Part shown: positions 47,703 through 57,708 of the stretch, in pieces
Numbering within the stretch: position 1 is the stretch's first letter
How the letters are laid out: each line of letters opens with the position of its first letter
Assembly (NCBI RefSeq): GCF_004522155.1
Contig: NZ_SDEA01000010.1
Span: forward strand, 1 to 58,979
Source: Paracoccus luteus
Lineage (GTDB): Bacteria; Pseudomonadota; Alphaproteobacteria; Rhodobacterales; Rhodobacteraceae
Direction: 5' to 3'
DNA length: 58,979 nt
Made by a program: the position numbers and the translations under genes
The notes under the pieces: generated by a model
The model's input: only the letters and a program-made list of their open reading frames with translations
The model's database searches: none
Told to the model about the DNA's origin: nothing

Positions 47703-49273
47703 AACGCTTTCTCGCCTCCGTGGCGGCAGCCGCGCTGCTGGCTGGCGCCGTCCCGGCCTTCGCCCAGGACCTCATCATCGGCCGTTCGAGCGAACAATCC
47801 TCGATTGACCCGCAGTTCTCCCGCACCGGAAACAACCAGCAGACATCCGAGATGATCTTCGGCCGGCTGGTCGATTTCGACCAGAACTACCAGATGAGCC
47901 CCGGCCTGGCCGAAAGCTGGAAGAACGTCGATCCGACGACCTGGGAAATCACGCTGCGCGAGGGCGTCACCTTCCACGACGGCTCGCCCCTGACGGCCGA
48001 GGACGTGATCTGGTCGCTGGAACGCGCCGACGAGGTGCCGAACTCGCCCGCGCCTTACACCGATCAGGTCGCGGCCATTGCCAAGCTGGAAAAGGTGGAC
48101 GACCGCACCCTGCGCGTGACCACGACCGAGCCCGCGCCATCGCTGATGGAGAACATCGGGCGCGTCTTCATCGTCAAGCAGGCGGCCGTCGAGGGCCGCG
48201 CCAGCGAGGATTTCATGCAGCCCGCCGTGGCCGTCGGCACCGGGCCCTACAAGTTCGTGTCCTGGACCCCGGGCGAGGCGCTGCGGCTGGAAGCCTATGA
48301 TGGATACTGGGGCGAGAAGCCCGAGTTCAAGGATGTCGAGGTCCGCTTCATCTCGAACGACGCGGCCCGTGTCGCGGCGCTGCTGTCGGGCGCGGTGCAG
48401 GTCATCGACGCCGTTCCGCCCGCGGACGTGCCGCGTCTGGAACAGACCGAGGGCGTCGAGGTCGTCTCGGCCCCTTCGGGTCGGGTGATCTACCTCGCGC
48501 TGTCGCAGCGGGGCGACGAGGCGCCTGCCGACGTCACCGACCTGAACGGCAAGCCGCTGGCCACGAACCCCTTCAGCGACCCGCGCGTGCGCAAGGCGAT
48601 TTCGCTGATGATCGACCGGCAGTTGATCGTTGATCGGATCATGGGCGGGGCGGGCACCCCGGCCGGCCAACTCGCGCCCGAGGGCCTGGGCGGCCATGTC
48701 GCCACCCTTGCAGCCGATCAGGCCGATCCTGCGCAGGCCAAGGCGCTGCTGGCCGAGGCAGGCTATCCCGAGGGCTTCGGCATCACCATCTCGTCCTCGA
48801 ATGACCGCTTTCCCGGCGACGCGGATCTCGCGCAGGCGCTTGGGCAGATGCTGACGCGGGGCGGCCTCAAGGTGAACGGCGTCAAGGTGTTCCCTTACAA
48901 CGTCTATTCCAAGGCGGCCTCGGCAGGCGACTATGGCGCCTTCGTGTTCTCGCTGGGGGCATCCACGCCCACCTCGGCGCCGCTGCTGCAGTCGCTGCTT
49001 CACACCTATGACAAGGATGCCGGAAAGGGCGCGTTCAACCGGATGCGCTTCTCGGACCCTGAGTTCGACACCCAGCTTGAAGCCGCCCTGCAGGAGTTCG
49101 ACGAGACTAAGCGGATGGAGCTGCTCGAGCAGGCGACCACGACCGTCTTCGCCGAAACCCCGATCGTGCCGCTCTACTGGCAGAAGAACCACTGGGCGAC
49201 GCGGGACGGCCTGAAGATCGAGGGTGGCCTTGCCGAGGACACCCTGGCCCAGGACGTGCGGCGCGCACAATGA
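47699..49273 (+). CDS. Extracellular solute-binding protein, family 5 (peptide/nickel type)
   Basis: 524 residues with a signal peptide (1-22, AFA-QD). SSEQSSIDPQFSRTGNN, GLAESWKNVDPTTWEITLRE and GVTFHDGSPLTAEDVIWSLE define SBP family 5. GTGPYKFVSW and the C-terminal PLYWQKNHWA are also typical. It captures the substrate, which could be a peptide, opine or ester-like compound. AGGGAA precedes ATG 47699. It lies after, not before, the permease genes, unlike classic dpp operons. Confidence 0.92.
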   Translation: MKRFLASVAAAALLAGAVPAFAQDLIIGRSSEQSSIDPQFSRTGNNQQTSEMIFGRLVDFDQNYQMSPGLAESWKNVDPTTWEITLREGVTFHDGSPLTAEDVIWSLERADEVPNSPAPYTDQVAAIAKLEKVDDRTLRVTTTEPAPSLMENIGRVFIVKQAAVEGRASEDFMQPAVAVGTGPYKFVSWTPGEALRLEAYDGYWGEKPEFKDVEVRFISNDAARVAALLSGAVQVIDAVPPADVPRLEQTEGVEVVSAPSGRVIYLALSQRGDEAPADVTDLNGKPLATNPFSDPRVRKAISLMIDRQLIVDRIMGGAGTPAGQLAPEGLGGHVATLAADQADPAQAKALLAEAGYPEGFGITISSSNDRFPGDADLAQALGQMLTRGGLKVNGVKVFPYNVYSKAASAGDYGAFVFSLGASTPTSAPLLQSLLHTYDKDAGKGAFNRMRFSDPEFDTQLEAALQEFDETKRMELLEQATTTVFAETPIVPLYWQKNHWATRDGLKIEGGLAEDTLAQDVRRAQ

Positions 49274-51156
49274 CCCAGGCGCCCGTTCCGAACCCGGCCG
49301 AGCTGACGCCTGCCGAGGTGCTGGCCCCCGACGTCGTCGTCCACCGGAACGTCATGGTGGCGATGCGCGACGGCGTGCGGCTCGCGACCGACATCTACCT
49401 GCCGGCACGGAACGGGCAGCCCCTTGGCGACGCGCGCCCCGTCATCTTCGAGCGCACGCCATATGACAAGGCGGGCACGCCGCGGACCGAGTTGTCCGTG
49501 GCGGACCCCAAGCCGATGACCCGGCCCGAGCTGGCCATGCGGCTGGTGCGGGAAGGCTATGCGGTCGTCTGGCAGGATTGTCGCGGCCGCTATGGATCGG
49601 AAGGCACCTTCACCAAATACGTGAACGAGGCCGAGGACGGTTACGACAGCATGGTCTGGCTTGCTGGCCAGCCTTGGAACGCTGGCCGCGTCGGCACGAT
49701 GGGCCTCAGCTATGACGCCCATGTGCAGATGGCGATGGCCTGCCTGAATCCTCCGGGGCTGGCCTGCATGGCGGTCGATTCAGGCGGCTTTTCGAACGCC
49801 TTCACCTGCGGCATCCGCCAGGGCGGTGCGCTCGAGATGAAGCAGGCGACCTGGGCTTGGAACCGCGCCCACGAAAGCCCGCGTGCCATCGCAAACCCGG
49901 AGATCCGCGCCGCCATCGAGGCCGAGGATATATTCGGCTGGATGCGCCAGACCCCGTGGACGCGGGGCCGCTCGCCAGTCCGGTGGGATCCCGACTACGA
50001 GGCCTATCTGCTGGACCAGTGGCAGCACGGCACCTTTGACGATTTCTGGAAGCGCACCGGGCTTTGGGCGGCGGGCTATTACGACAGCTTCCCGAGGGTG
50101 CCCATCATCTTCATGTCGAGCTGGTATGACGTCTATGTCCCCACGACCTTGGAGAACTACGCGGGTCTCAAGGGCGATCCCGGGCGGCCGCTGACGCTGA
50201 TCATGGGGCCATGGACGCACGGAAACCGCTCGCGCACGGTCTTTGGGGATGTGGACTTCGGGCCGGCGGCGACCTTCGACGGACAGATCGACCGCGACTG
50301 GCTGAGCTACCGGCTGAAGTTCTTCGCCCGCTGGCTGAAGGATGAACCAGGCGAGGATGACCCGCAGCCGGTCAAGGTCTTCATCATGGGCGGCGGTTCG
50401 GGCCGGCGCACAAAGGACGGCCATCTCGATCACGGCGGCCATTGGATCGGCGCCTCGGACTGGCCGCCCGGCAACGCGACACCCCTCGTCCTCTATCCGT
50501 CGCCTGACATGACGCTGGGCACGACAGAGCCCCGGAAAGGCGCCCTCAGCTATGATTATGACCCCCGCGATCCCGTCCCGACAATCGGCGGCGCGCTGAC
50601 TTCGGGCGAGCCGATCTTCACCGGGGGCGGCTTCGACCAGGTCGAGTCAGGGGGCTTCTTCGGCTGCACCTCGCCCGGGATGCCGCTCTCGGCGCGGCGC
50701 GATGTGCTCAGCTTCGAGACTGCGCCACTTGAGGAGGACATGACAATCGCCGGCCCGGTGACCGTCCGGCTGCGCGTGTCCACCGATGCGCCTGACACCG
50801 ATTTCACGGCAAAGCTGATCGACGTCTATCCGCCGTCGGCTGACTATCCACGCGGCTATGCGCTGAACCTGTCGGATGGCATCTTCCGCGTTCGCTACCG
50901 CGACGGATGGGACAAGCCGCGCCTGGTCGAGGCAGGCGAAGGTCCCTTCGAAATCACGATCCAGCCGTTCGCCACGGCAAATCTGTTCAAACGGGGCCAC
51001 CGGATCCGGTTGGACATCTCGTCCTCGAACTTCCCCAAGTTCGACATCAACCCTAACACTGGCGAAGCCGAGGGAACCTCACGCCGGTCGCGTGTGGCGA
51101 CGAACACAGTTCATCTGGGCGCCGGCACGCGGCTTGAGTTGATGAGAATCGACTGA
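49270..51156 (+). CDS. CocE/NonD family hydrolase (X-Pro dipeptidyl-peptidase/ester hydrolase-like)
   Basis: 628 residues, alpha/beta-hydrolase plus C-terminal jelly-roll (PepX_C) domain. RDGVRLATDIYLPA opens the fold. The nucleophile is Ser147 in TMGLSYDAHVQMA; the usual G-x-S-Y-x-G has Ala in place of the last Gly. Asp287 (SSWYDVY) and His317 (GPWTHGN) complete the triad. Relatives hydrolyse cocaine, alpha-amino acid esters, cephalosporin side chains or X-Pro peptides. No signal peptide, so it would act on imported substrate in the cytoplasm. ATG overlaps the binding-protein stop. Confidence 0.88.
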   Translation: MTQAPVPNPAELTPAEVLAPDVVVHRNVMVAMRDGVRLATDIYLPARNGQPLGDARPVIFERTPYDKAGTPRTELSVADPKPMTRPELAMRLVREGYAVVWQDCRGRYGSEGTFTKYVNEAEDGYDSMVWLAGQPWNAGRVGTMGLSYDAHVQMAMACLNPPGLACMAVDSGGFSNAFTCGIRQGGALEMKQATWAWNRAHESPRAIANPEIRAAIEAEDIFGWMRQTPWTRGRSPVRWDPDYEAYLLDQWQHGTFDDFWKRTGLWAAGYYDSFPRVPIIFMSSWYDVYVPTTLENYAGLKGDPGRPLTLIMGPWTHGNRSRTVFGDVDFGPAATFDGQIDRDWLSYRLKFFARWLKDEPGEDDPQPVKVFIMGGGSGRRTKDGHLDHGGHWIGASDWPPGNATPLVLYPSPDMTLGTTEPRKGALSYDYDPRDPVPTIGGALTSGEPIFTGGGFDQVESGGFFGCTSPGMPLSARRDVLSFETAPLEEDMTIAGPVTVRLRVSTDAPDTDFTAKLIDVYPPSADYPRGYALNLSDGIFRVRYRDGWDKPRLVEAGEGPFEITIQPFATANLFKRGHRIRLDISSSNFPKFDINPNTGEAEGTSRRSRVATNTVHLGAGTRLELMRID

Positions 51157-51170
51157 CTTGCCGCACCGGG

Positions 51171-51261
51171 GAGTCTAAACAGCAGCCCGCCAGAGCGGCG
51201 GGCGCTGTCGCCCCAAGTTCGAGGTCTACTGCATCGTGTATGAGCTGGAAGGGCTGAAGTG
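51171..51261 (+). pseudogene. Possible 3' fragment of an unknown gene
   Basis: A frame with no start reads TAARQSGGRC, then RPKFEVYCIVYELEGLK and a stop at 51259-51261. The tail looks like a genuine soluble protein end but is cut off at a stop 30 codons upstream. A GC hairpin (51185-51203: GCCCGCC, AGAGC, GGCGGGC) lies within and may terminate the preceding operon. I cannot name the source. Confidence 0.25.
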
Positions 51262-51333
51262 ACGCGGCCGGCCGATTCCGGGCACACTCAACTGCAACAC
51301 CGCTTTTGTAAGCCACTGAAATCATGAAAATGA

Positions 51334-51423
51334 TGGCGGAGACGAAGGGATTCGAACCCTCGAGGCGGTTTCCCGCCTGCACCCTTAGCAGGGGTGTGCC
51401 TTCGACCACTCGGCCACATCTCC
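51334..51423 (-). tRNA. tRNA-Ser (anticodon GCU)
   Basis: 90 nt with encoded CCA. The acceptor GGAGATG pairs with CGTCTCC (one wobble). The anticodon loop CTGCTAA carries GCT, reading AGC/AGU. A long variable arm and GGGTTCGAATCCC T-arm mark class II tRNA-Ser. Its 3' end faces the accessory stretch, a common integration site. Confidence 0.95.
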
Positions 51424-51512
51424 GCCGCGGGGTCTAGCAGCAGGGGGCGGCGGGGAACAAGGGCCTGGGGTTATATAACTGCAGTTTTTTCGGTGCGGAT
51501 CGGCGTAAACAG

Positions 51513-51745
51513 GTGTCCGGATGCGCGAGTGACGCGTGCGGGCGCGACGACCTGCCACATGCGCCAGTGGCGCGCGCGACGACGCCACCGGCCCGCCTTG
51601 TGGCCCGGTGCTGTTTACAGCGCGGCGTCCCGTTCAGGGGACGACCTGCCACATGCGCGTGTGACGCGCGCCCCCGCGCCAGCAGGGGCCGCCTTGTGGC
51701 CAAAACCGTTCACCGGCCGCCGGCCGGTCAGCGCGCGACCTGCGC
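51513..51745. repeat. 94-96 bp direct repeats between tRNA-Ser and ychF
   Basis: GACGACCTGCCACATGCGC occurs at 51546 and 51640, and CCGCCTTGTGGCC at 51593 and 51689. Each unit contains ATGCGC-x5-GCGCG-like dyads. A partial copy (GGATGCGCGAGTGACGCG) precedes at about 51518, and a partial one (GCGACCTGCGCC) follows at about 51735. The rest of the 51424-51782 gap holds an AT palindrome, GTTATATAAC (51470-51479), probably in the tRNA promoter. Confidence 0.7.
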
Positions 51746-51782
51746 CGCGGCAGGCCCGAACACCGCCCCTGCGCCGCGCAAC

Positions 51783-52880
51783 TTAGGCGTTGAACAGGAA
51801 ATGCAGGACGTCGCCGTCCTTCACCTCATAGCCCTTGCCTTCGACGCGGAAACGGCCCGCCTCGCGGGCGCCGGCCTCGCCGTTGCCCGCGACGTAATCG
51901 TCATAGGCGATGGTCTCGGCGCGGATGAAGCCCTTTTCGAAATCGCCGTGGATGACGCCGGCGGCCTGCGGGGCCAGCGTGCCGCGGGTGATCGTCCAGG
52001 CGCGGGCCTCTTTCGGCCCCACGGTGAAATAGGTCTGCAACCCCAGCAGCGCATAGCCGGCGCGGATCAGGCGGTCCAGGCCCGCCTCGTCCAGCCCCAT
52101 CTCGGTCAGGAACATCTGCGCCTCGCCGGCGGGCAGCTGGCTGATCTCTTCCTCGATCCGGGCCGAGATGACGACGTGGCCCGCACCCTGCGCGCGCGCC
52201 ATTTCGGCCACGCGGTCGGACTGGGCGTTGCCGTTCGCGGCGTCCTCCTCGGCCACGTTGCAGACGAACAGGACAGGCTTTGCCGTCAGCAGCTGCAGCA
52301 TGTCCCACGCCTTGCGGTCGTCCTCGGCCACGGGGACGGTGCGGGCGGGCTGGCCCGCCTCCAGCGCGGCCTGCGCCTGCCTCAGCAGGCGGTCCTGCGC
52401 CACCGCCTCCTTGTCGCCGCCCTTCAGCTTGCGGGACAGGTTCGCCAGCCGCCGCTCGATCGATTCAAGGTCGGCGATCATCAGCTCGGTCTCGATCGTC
52501 TCGGCGTCGGCGACGGGGTCAACGCGACCCTCGACATGGGTGATGTCGCCGTCCTCGAAACAGCGCAGGACATGGGCGATGGCGTCCACCTCGCGGATGT
52601 TGGCCAGGAACTGGTTGCCCAGCCCCTCGCCACGGGACGCGCCCTTAACCAGCCCCGCGATATCGACAAAGGTGATGCGGGTCGGGATGATCTGTTTCGA
52701 CGCGGCGATGGCGGCCAGCCGGTCCAGCCGGGCATCGGGGACCGCGACCTCGCCCACGTTCGGCTCGATCGTGCAGAAGGGGAAATTGGCGGCCTGCGCC
52801 GCGGCGGTCCGCGTCAGCGCGTTGAACAGCGTCGACTTGCCCACGTTCGGCAGCCCGACGATCCCCATCCGAAAGCCCAT
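51783..52880 (-). CDS. ychF: Redox-responsive ATPase/GTPase YchF (OLA1 family)
   Basis: 365 residues. The P-loop GLPNVGKST (9-17) is followed by [11 protein letters not shown] (G2), [20 protein letters not shown] (G3) and the altered G4 typical of YchF, VCNVAEED. The C-terminal TGS domain ([15 protein letters not shown] ... [13 protein letters not shown]) is complete. It binds ribosomes and hydrolyses ATP rather than GTP in E. coli. Confidence 0.96.
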   Translation of the reverse strand: MGFRMGIVGLPNVGKSTLFNALTRTAAAQAANFPFCTIEPNVGEVAVPDARLDRLAAIAASKQIIPTRITFVDIAGLVKGASRGEGLGNQFLANIREVDAIAHVLRCFEDGDITHVEGRVDPVADAETIETELMIADLESIERRLANLSRKLKGGDKEAVAQDRLLRQAQAALEAGQPARTVPVAEDDRKAWDMLQLLTAKPVLFVCNVAEEDAANGNAQSDRVAEMARAQGAGHVVISARIEEEISQLPAGEAQMFLTEMGLDEAGLDRLIRAGYALLGLQTYFTVGPKEARAWTITRGTLAPQAAGVIHGDFEKGFIRAETIAYDDYVAGNGEAGAREAGRFRVEGKGYEVKDGDVLHFLFNA

Positions 52881-53013
52881 GATCGCATCCTTTTCCCGGT
52901 CTGGCGGCCTTTTAGGTCAGGGCGGCGGGGGCGTAAAGCGCGACGGGGTTCCCGCCGCCGCCGCGATGGCCTAGCAAGGTCGGCGATCCGACAACCCCCA
53001 AGGGAACGCACGC

Positions 53014-53811
53014 ATGACCCGAATCGACGCCCGTTTCGCCGCACTCAAGGCCGAGGGACGCAAGGCGTTCGTGTCCTATACGATGGCCTGCGATCCCGAC
53101 CGCGAGACGTCGATGGCGGTGCTGCGCGGCCTGCCCGGCGCGGGCGTGGACATCATCGAGCTGGGGATGCCCTTCACCGACCCGATGGCCGACGGGCCCA
53201 CGATCCAGGCGGCGGGCCAGCGGGCGCTGGCGGCGGGCGGCAGCGTCACCGCCACGCTGGACATGGTGCGCGAGTTCCGCCGGACCGACGACGAGACGCC
53301 GATCGTGCTGATGGGCTATTACAACCCGATCTATGCCCGCACCGGCGGCGTCGACGGCTTTCTGGCCGAGGCGGCCGCGGCCGGGGTGGACGGGCTGATC
53401 GTCGTGGACCTGCCCCCCGAGGAGGACGCCGAGCTGTGCCTGCCCGCGCAGGCGGCGGGGCTGAACTTCATCCGGCTGGCGACGCCCACGACCGACGACC
53501 GCCGCCTGCCGGCGGTCGTGCGCAACACCTCGGGGTTCGTCTATTACGTCAGCGTCACGGGCATCACCGGCGGACCCGCCGCCGACGCGGCCGAGGTCGC
53601 CCCCGAGGTCGCGCGCATCCGCGCCGCCGCGGGACTGCCGGTGGTGGTGGGCTTCGGCATCTCGACCCCGGACGCGGCCGAGGCGGTGGCCCGCGTGGCC
53701 GACGGCTGCGTCGTGGGATCGGCCATCGTCAAGCGGATCGCCGAGGGGCAGACCGTGGACGAGGTGCTGGGCTTTGTCGCCAGCCTCGCCGCAGGCGCGC
53801 ATCGCGGCTGA
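53014..53811 (+). CDS. trpA: Tryptophan synthase alpha subunit
   Basis: 265 residues, TIM barrel. Catalytic Glu49 ([15 protein letters not shown]) and Asp60 are present, as are the loop GYYNPIY and the phosphate-binding GFGISTP. It cleaves indole-3-glycerol phosphate and channels indole to TrpB. trpB is not adjacent: the neighbours are ychF (divergent) and ppx (convergent). The solo position of trpA next to ychF is the only unusual point. Confidence 0.95.
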   Translation: MTRIDARFAALKAEGRKAFVSYTMACDPDRETSMAVLRGLPGAGVDIIELGMPFTDPMADGPTIQAAGQRALAAGGSVTATLDMVREFRRTDDETPIVLMGYYNPIYARTGGVDGFLAEAAAAGVDGLIVVDLPPEEDAELCLPAQAAGLNFIRLATPTTDDRRLPAVVRNTSGFVYYVSVTGITGGPAADAAEVAPEVARIRAAAGLPVVVGFGISTPDAAEAVARVADGCVVGSAIVKRIAEGQTVDEVLGFVASLAAGAHRG

Positions 53812-53931
53812 CGGATGGCGGCGCGGATGCGCCGCATGCCGCCGCATGGGACCGGCGGCCCGCACGGGGCCGGAACGGGGCGCGCCCCCTGCCGCTGACC
53901 GGCCGTCCCGCCGCGTGGACGCGCCATCATG

Positions 53932-55458
53932 TCACGTCACGACCGGCTGAACCCCCAGCACCTGCGCCAGCGCGGCCAGCCGCGCCTCGGCCACCTCGCC
54001 CATCAGGGCGCGGCCGGTGCGGGTCAGGGCCAGCCGCAGCTCCCCCTGTTCGCGGTCCAACGCCAGTTCGCCCGCCTCGGCCGGGTCGCCCACGGAAAAC
54101 ATCGCACCAAAGCGCATCGCGCGGCCCAGCGTCTCGGCATCGCGGATCTCGTCCTCGGACAACAGGCTGAACAGCGGCGCCATCGACGACCCTGCCCGGC
54201 TGGATTTGTAACGGTGCAGCAGCGCCAGCCCCAGAAACACCCGTTCGGGGTGCGACAGCGCGGCCAGATTGGCGCGGGTGACGTTGTCAAAGCACGCCTC
54301 GGCCCGATAATCGGGGTGCGCGCGCCAGCTGGTGTCGTGCAGCAGGCAGGCGGCCCGGATCAGCCGTTCGCGCGCGGGCGTCGCGTCGGGGAACAGCGGC
54401 ATCAGGAACTGATACAGCTTTTTCCCCGATCCCGGCATCCGCGCCATCTGGCGTTCGGTGAAGCGTGCGGCCTCGATCAGCGGGTCGCGCCTGCGGATGC
54501 CGTCGGGCATCTGTTCGTAAAGCAGCCCTTCGCGGATGCCATACGAGCTGATGGCGATGCGCGAGTCCGGGAAAGTCTGCACAAGCTGGCGCAGCACCTG
54601 CGCGGCCAGCGGCACCAGTTCGATCCGGCTGCCCGAGATCCCGGTGCGCGAGCGCAGCGCCGACAGGTCGTTCTGGCCGATCCATTTGACCGTCGCCATC
54701 ACGTCGTCCGCCGTCATGCGGTATTCGTGCAGCACCGTCATCGGATAGGCGCGGCGTTCCATGTCCAGGCGGGCGATGGCCCGCCACGACCCGCCGACCA
54801 GATACAGCTGTTCGTGATCCGTGCCGATCTGTTCGGCGGTCTCGATCAGCACCTTTTCGATATGACGCTTCTGGGCCTTGGGTTCGACCTGCTGCAAGCG
54901 GAACGGCCCCAGCGGCGTGCTGATCCGGCGGCCGACGGTGCCGCCCGCGACCTCGGCCAGTTCCATCGAGCTGCCGCCGATGTCGCAGACCAGCCCGCGC
55001 GCGTCGGGCCAGCCCAGCATCACGCCCTGCGCGGACAGCCGCGCCTCCTCCTCGCCGTCGATGACCCACAGTTGCAGGCCGGTCTGCTTTTCGACCGCGC
55101 GGTGAAACGCCGGGCCGTCGGCGGCCTCGCGCACGGCAGCGGTGGCGACGCAGGTCAGCGATTCGATGCCCATGCCCTGCGCCAGCGCCGCGAACCGGGT
55201 CAGCGCGGCCATGCCGCGGCGCACGCCGTCGGGGTTCAGGACGCCGGTCCTGGCCAACCCCTGCCCCAGCCCCGCCATGATCTTTTCGTTATAGAAATAC
55301 GCCGGGCTGCGCGCCGCGCCGTCGAACACCACCAGCCGGATCGAGTTCGAGCCGACATCGACGACCCCCACCCGCTTCAGCTCGCGCGCCGAGCGCACCG
55401 GCAGCCCCTGCTTGCCAAAGGGCGACACGCGCCGGCCCGACGTCGTTGTGAGGTTCAT
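53932..55458 (-). CDS. ppx: Exopolyphosphatase (Ppx/GppA family)
   Basis: 508 residues. The actin-like ATPase fold shows VVDVGSNSIRLVVFDG near residues 33-48, ATAAVREA, and VCDIGGSSMELAEV. A C-terminal HD-type domain includes ACLLHDTSWRAHPDYR. It removes terminal phosphate from polyphosphate or pppGpp. ATG 55458 has GGGGGAT upstream. It is 48 bp downstream of ppk on the same strand, the standard ppk-ppx pairing. Confidence 0.93.
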   Translation of the reverse strand: MNLTTTSGRRVSPFGKQGLPVRSARELKRVGVVDVGSNSIRLVVFDGAARSPAYFYNEKIMAGLGQGLARTGVLNPDGVRRGMAALTRFAALAQGMGIESLTCVATAAVREAADGPAFHRAVEKQTGLQLWVIDGEEEARLSAQGVMLGWPDARGLVCDIGGSSMELAEVAGGTVGRRISTPLGPFRLQQVEPKAQKRHIEKVLIETAEQIGTDHEQLYLVGGSWRAIARLDMERRAYPMTVLHEYRMTADDVMATVKWIGQNDLSALRSRTGISGSRIELVPLAAQVLRQLVQTFPDSRIAISSYGIREGLLYEQMPDGIRRRDPLIEAARFTERQMARMPGSGKKLYQFLMPLFPDATPARERLIRAACLLHDTSWRAHPDYRAEACFDNVTRANLAALSHPERVFLGLALLHRYKSSRAGSSMAPLFSLLSEDEIRDAETLGRAMRFGAMFSVGDPAEAGELALDREQGELRLALTRTGRALMGEVAEARLAALAQVLGVQPVVT

Positions 55459-55506
55459 GGGAATCCCCCGGTCATCATCGCGCAACGGGCGCGGCTTGCG
55501 TTTGGT

Positions 55507-57672
55507 TCAGTCGGACGAATGGGTCAAGGCCGGAACGTCCCCCGCCCCCGCCGTCCCGCGCCCGGACAGCGACGGGTTTTCCATGAAGAACCGGTGGCAG
55601 CTGAACAGGTCGTCGCGCCCGTCCGGCAGGTGGCGCAGATAGCGGCCGTCGGGCATCAGCAGCCAGCTTTGCGCCTCGTCGGCCATGTTGGCGGCCATGA
55701 TCTGGCTGGTGATCTGTGCCTTGACGGTGTCGTTCAGGCATTCGATCAGCGTTTCCACCCGCCGCGTGAGGTTGCGGCCCATCCAGTCGGCCGAGCTGAT
55801 GAACACGCGCGCCTTGCGCGACGGCAGGCCGTGGCCGTTGCCGAAACAGACGATGCGGCTGTGTTCCAGGAACCGCCCGACGATCGACTTGACGCGGATG
55901 TTGTCCGACAGCCCCGCGATGCCGGGACGCACGCCGCAGATGCCGCGCACCACCAGGTTGATGCGGACGCCGGCGTCGGATGCGGCATACAGCGCCTCGA
56001 TCACCTCCTTGTCGATCAGGCTGTTCATCTTGGCCCAGATCTCGGCGGGCCGGCCCCGGCGGGCGTATTCCGCCTCGCGCGCGATCAGGTCCAGCAGCGT
56101 CGATTTCAGGTTGATCGGGCTGATCGCCAGGTTTTCCAGCCCCTCGGGCTGAACATAGCCCGACAGATAGTTGAACACCTTGGTCGCGTCGCGCCCCAGC
56201 GCCGGGTCGCAGGTGAACAGCGACAAATCGGTATAGATGCGCGCCGTGATCGGGTGATAGTTGCCGGTGCCGAAATGGGTATAGGTGACCAGCCCCTCGC
56301 CCTCGCGCCGGACCACGGTGCTGATCTTTGCGTGGGTCTTGTAGTTCATGAACCCATAGACGACATGCGCGCCCGCGCGTTCCAGCCGGCGCGACTGGCG
56401 GATGTTGGCGGCCTCGTCGAACCGCGCCTTCAGCTCGACCAGCGCCACCACCGACTTGCCCGCCTCGGCCGCCTCGCACAGCGCGGTCACGACCGGGCTG
56501 TCCCAGCTGGTGCGATACAGCGTCTGCTTGATCGCCACCACGTCGGGGTCGCGCGCCGCCTGCTGCAGAAAGCGGATGACCATGTCGAAGGTTTCATACG
56601 GGTGGTGCAGCAGCATGTCCTTGTGCCGGATCGCCGCGAACATGTCGCCGTCGTGGTCCTGCACCCGTTCCGGCACGCGCGGGGTGAATGACGGCCATTG
56701 CAGGTCGCGGCGGCTGTCCACGACCAGTTCGCGCACGTCGGCCATGCCGACCAGCCCCTCGACCTCGATCACCTCGTCGGCGCCGACCTGCAGTTCCTGC
56801 ATCACCAGCGTCCGCAGGCGGCTGGGCGCGCCCGAGGTGATCTTCAGCCGGATCACGTCGCCCCGGCGGCGGCGCTTCAGCGCCGTCTCGAACTCGCGCA
56901 CCAGATCCTCGGCCTCGTCCTCGACCTCAAGGTCGCTGTCGCGCAGGACGCGGAACACGCAATGACCGGTGTCGCGATAGCCGGGGAACAGGCGGCCCAG
57001 GTTCATCAGCAGCAGGTCTTCCAGCCGCAGGAACCGCTCGCCCCCCGGCAGGGGCACAAAGCGCGGCAACTGGCCGGGGATCGGCAGCAGCGCCTGCATC
57101 TGGCGGCCGTCGGATTCGCGCGCCAGCTGCAGCGCCAGCGACAGGCCGGTGTTGGGGATGAAGGGGAAGGGATGCGCGGGGTCGATGGCGAGCGGCGTCA
57201 GCACGGGAAAGACCCGCTCCATGAACTGGGTGCGCAGGTATTCGGATTCGGCCCGCGTCACCCGGCTGCGGGACAGGATGACCAGCCCCTCGCGTTCCAT
57301 GTCGCGGCGCAGGCGGTTCCAGACGCCCTGCTGGGCGGCCATCAGGCGGCGGGCGTCGGCGTTCACCATCGCCAGCTGTTCGGCCGGCGACAGCCCGTCG
57401 TCGGACGCCGTGGCGTTCCCCTCGCGCACCAGTTCGCGCAGGCCGGCGACACGGACGGTATAGAACTCGTCCAGGTTGGTGGCCGAGATCGACAGGAACC
57501 GCAGCCGTTCCAGCAGCGGCACGCGCGGGTTCCTCGCCTCATCCAGCACCCGCCAGTTGAAGCTGAGCCAGCTGAGTTCCCGGTTGAAGAACCGCGCCGG
57601 GCCGATGGGCGTCCCGTCCGGCAGGCTGCGCGGCGGGGGGAAAGGGCATTTCAGGAAATCGGCTTGGGTCAT
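55507..57672 (-). CDS. ppk: Polyphosphate kinase 1
   Basis: 721 residues. The N-terminal domain starts [52 protein letters not shown] and the autophosphorylated His near 447 (NYKTHAKIS) are present; a second conserved His follows in [10 protein letters not shown]. It makes polyphosphate from ATP. I start at ATG 57672 ([11 protein letters not shown]). The open frame continues through the upstream repeat array, but that part is repetitive and lacks similarity. Confidence 0.95.
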   Translation of the reverse strand: MTQADFLKCPFPPPRSLPDGTPIGPARFFNRELSWLSFNWRVLDEARNPRVPLLERLRFLSISATNLDEFYTVRVAGLRELVREGNATASDDGLSPAEQLAMVNADARRLMAAQQGVWNRLRRDMEREGLVILSRSRVTRAESEYLRTQFMERVFPVLTPLAIDPAHPFPFIPNTGLSLALQLARESDGRQMQALLPIPGQLPRFVPLPGGERFLRLEDLLLMNLGRLFPGYRDTGHCVFRVLRDSDLEVEDEAEDLVREFETALKRRRRGDVIRLKITSGAPSRLRTLVMQELQVGADEVIEVEGLVGMADVRELVVDSRRDLQWPSFTPRVPERVQDHDGDMFAAIRHKDMLLHHPYETFDMVIRFLQQAARDPDVVAIKQTLYRTSWDSPVVTALCEAAEAGKSVVALVELKARFDEAANIRQSRRLERAGAHVVYGFMNYKTHAKISTVVRREGEGLVTYTHFGTGNYHPITARIYTDLSLFTCDPALGRDATKVFNYLSGYVQPEGLENLAISPINLKSTLLDLIAREAEYARRGRPAEIWAKMNSLIDKEVIEALYAASDAGVRINLVVRGICGVRPGIAGLSDNIRVKSIVGRFLEHSRIVCFGNGHGLPSRKARVFISSADWMGRNLTRRVETLIECLNDTVKAQITSQIMAANMADEAQSWLLMPDGRYLRHLPDGRDDLFSCHRFFMENPSLSGRGTAGAGDVPALTHSSD

Positions 57673-57708
57673 CGGCAATCTGCGGTTGGATGGCGACGGG
57701 CAACAGGC

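Noticed and set aside
51513..51745. att direct repeats flanking an integrated element
   Set aside because: The repeats lie side by side on the non-island side of the tRNA and do not match the tRNA 3' end.
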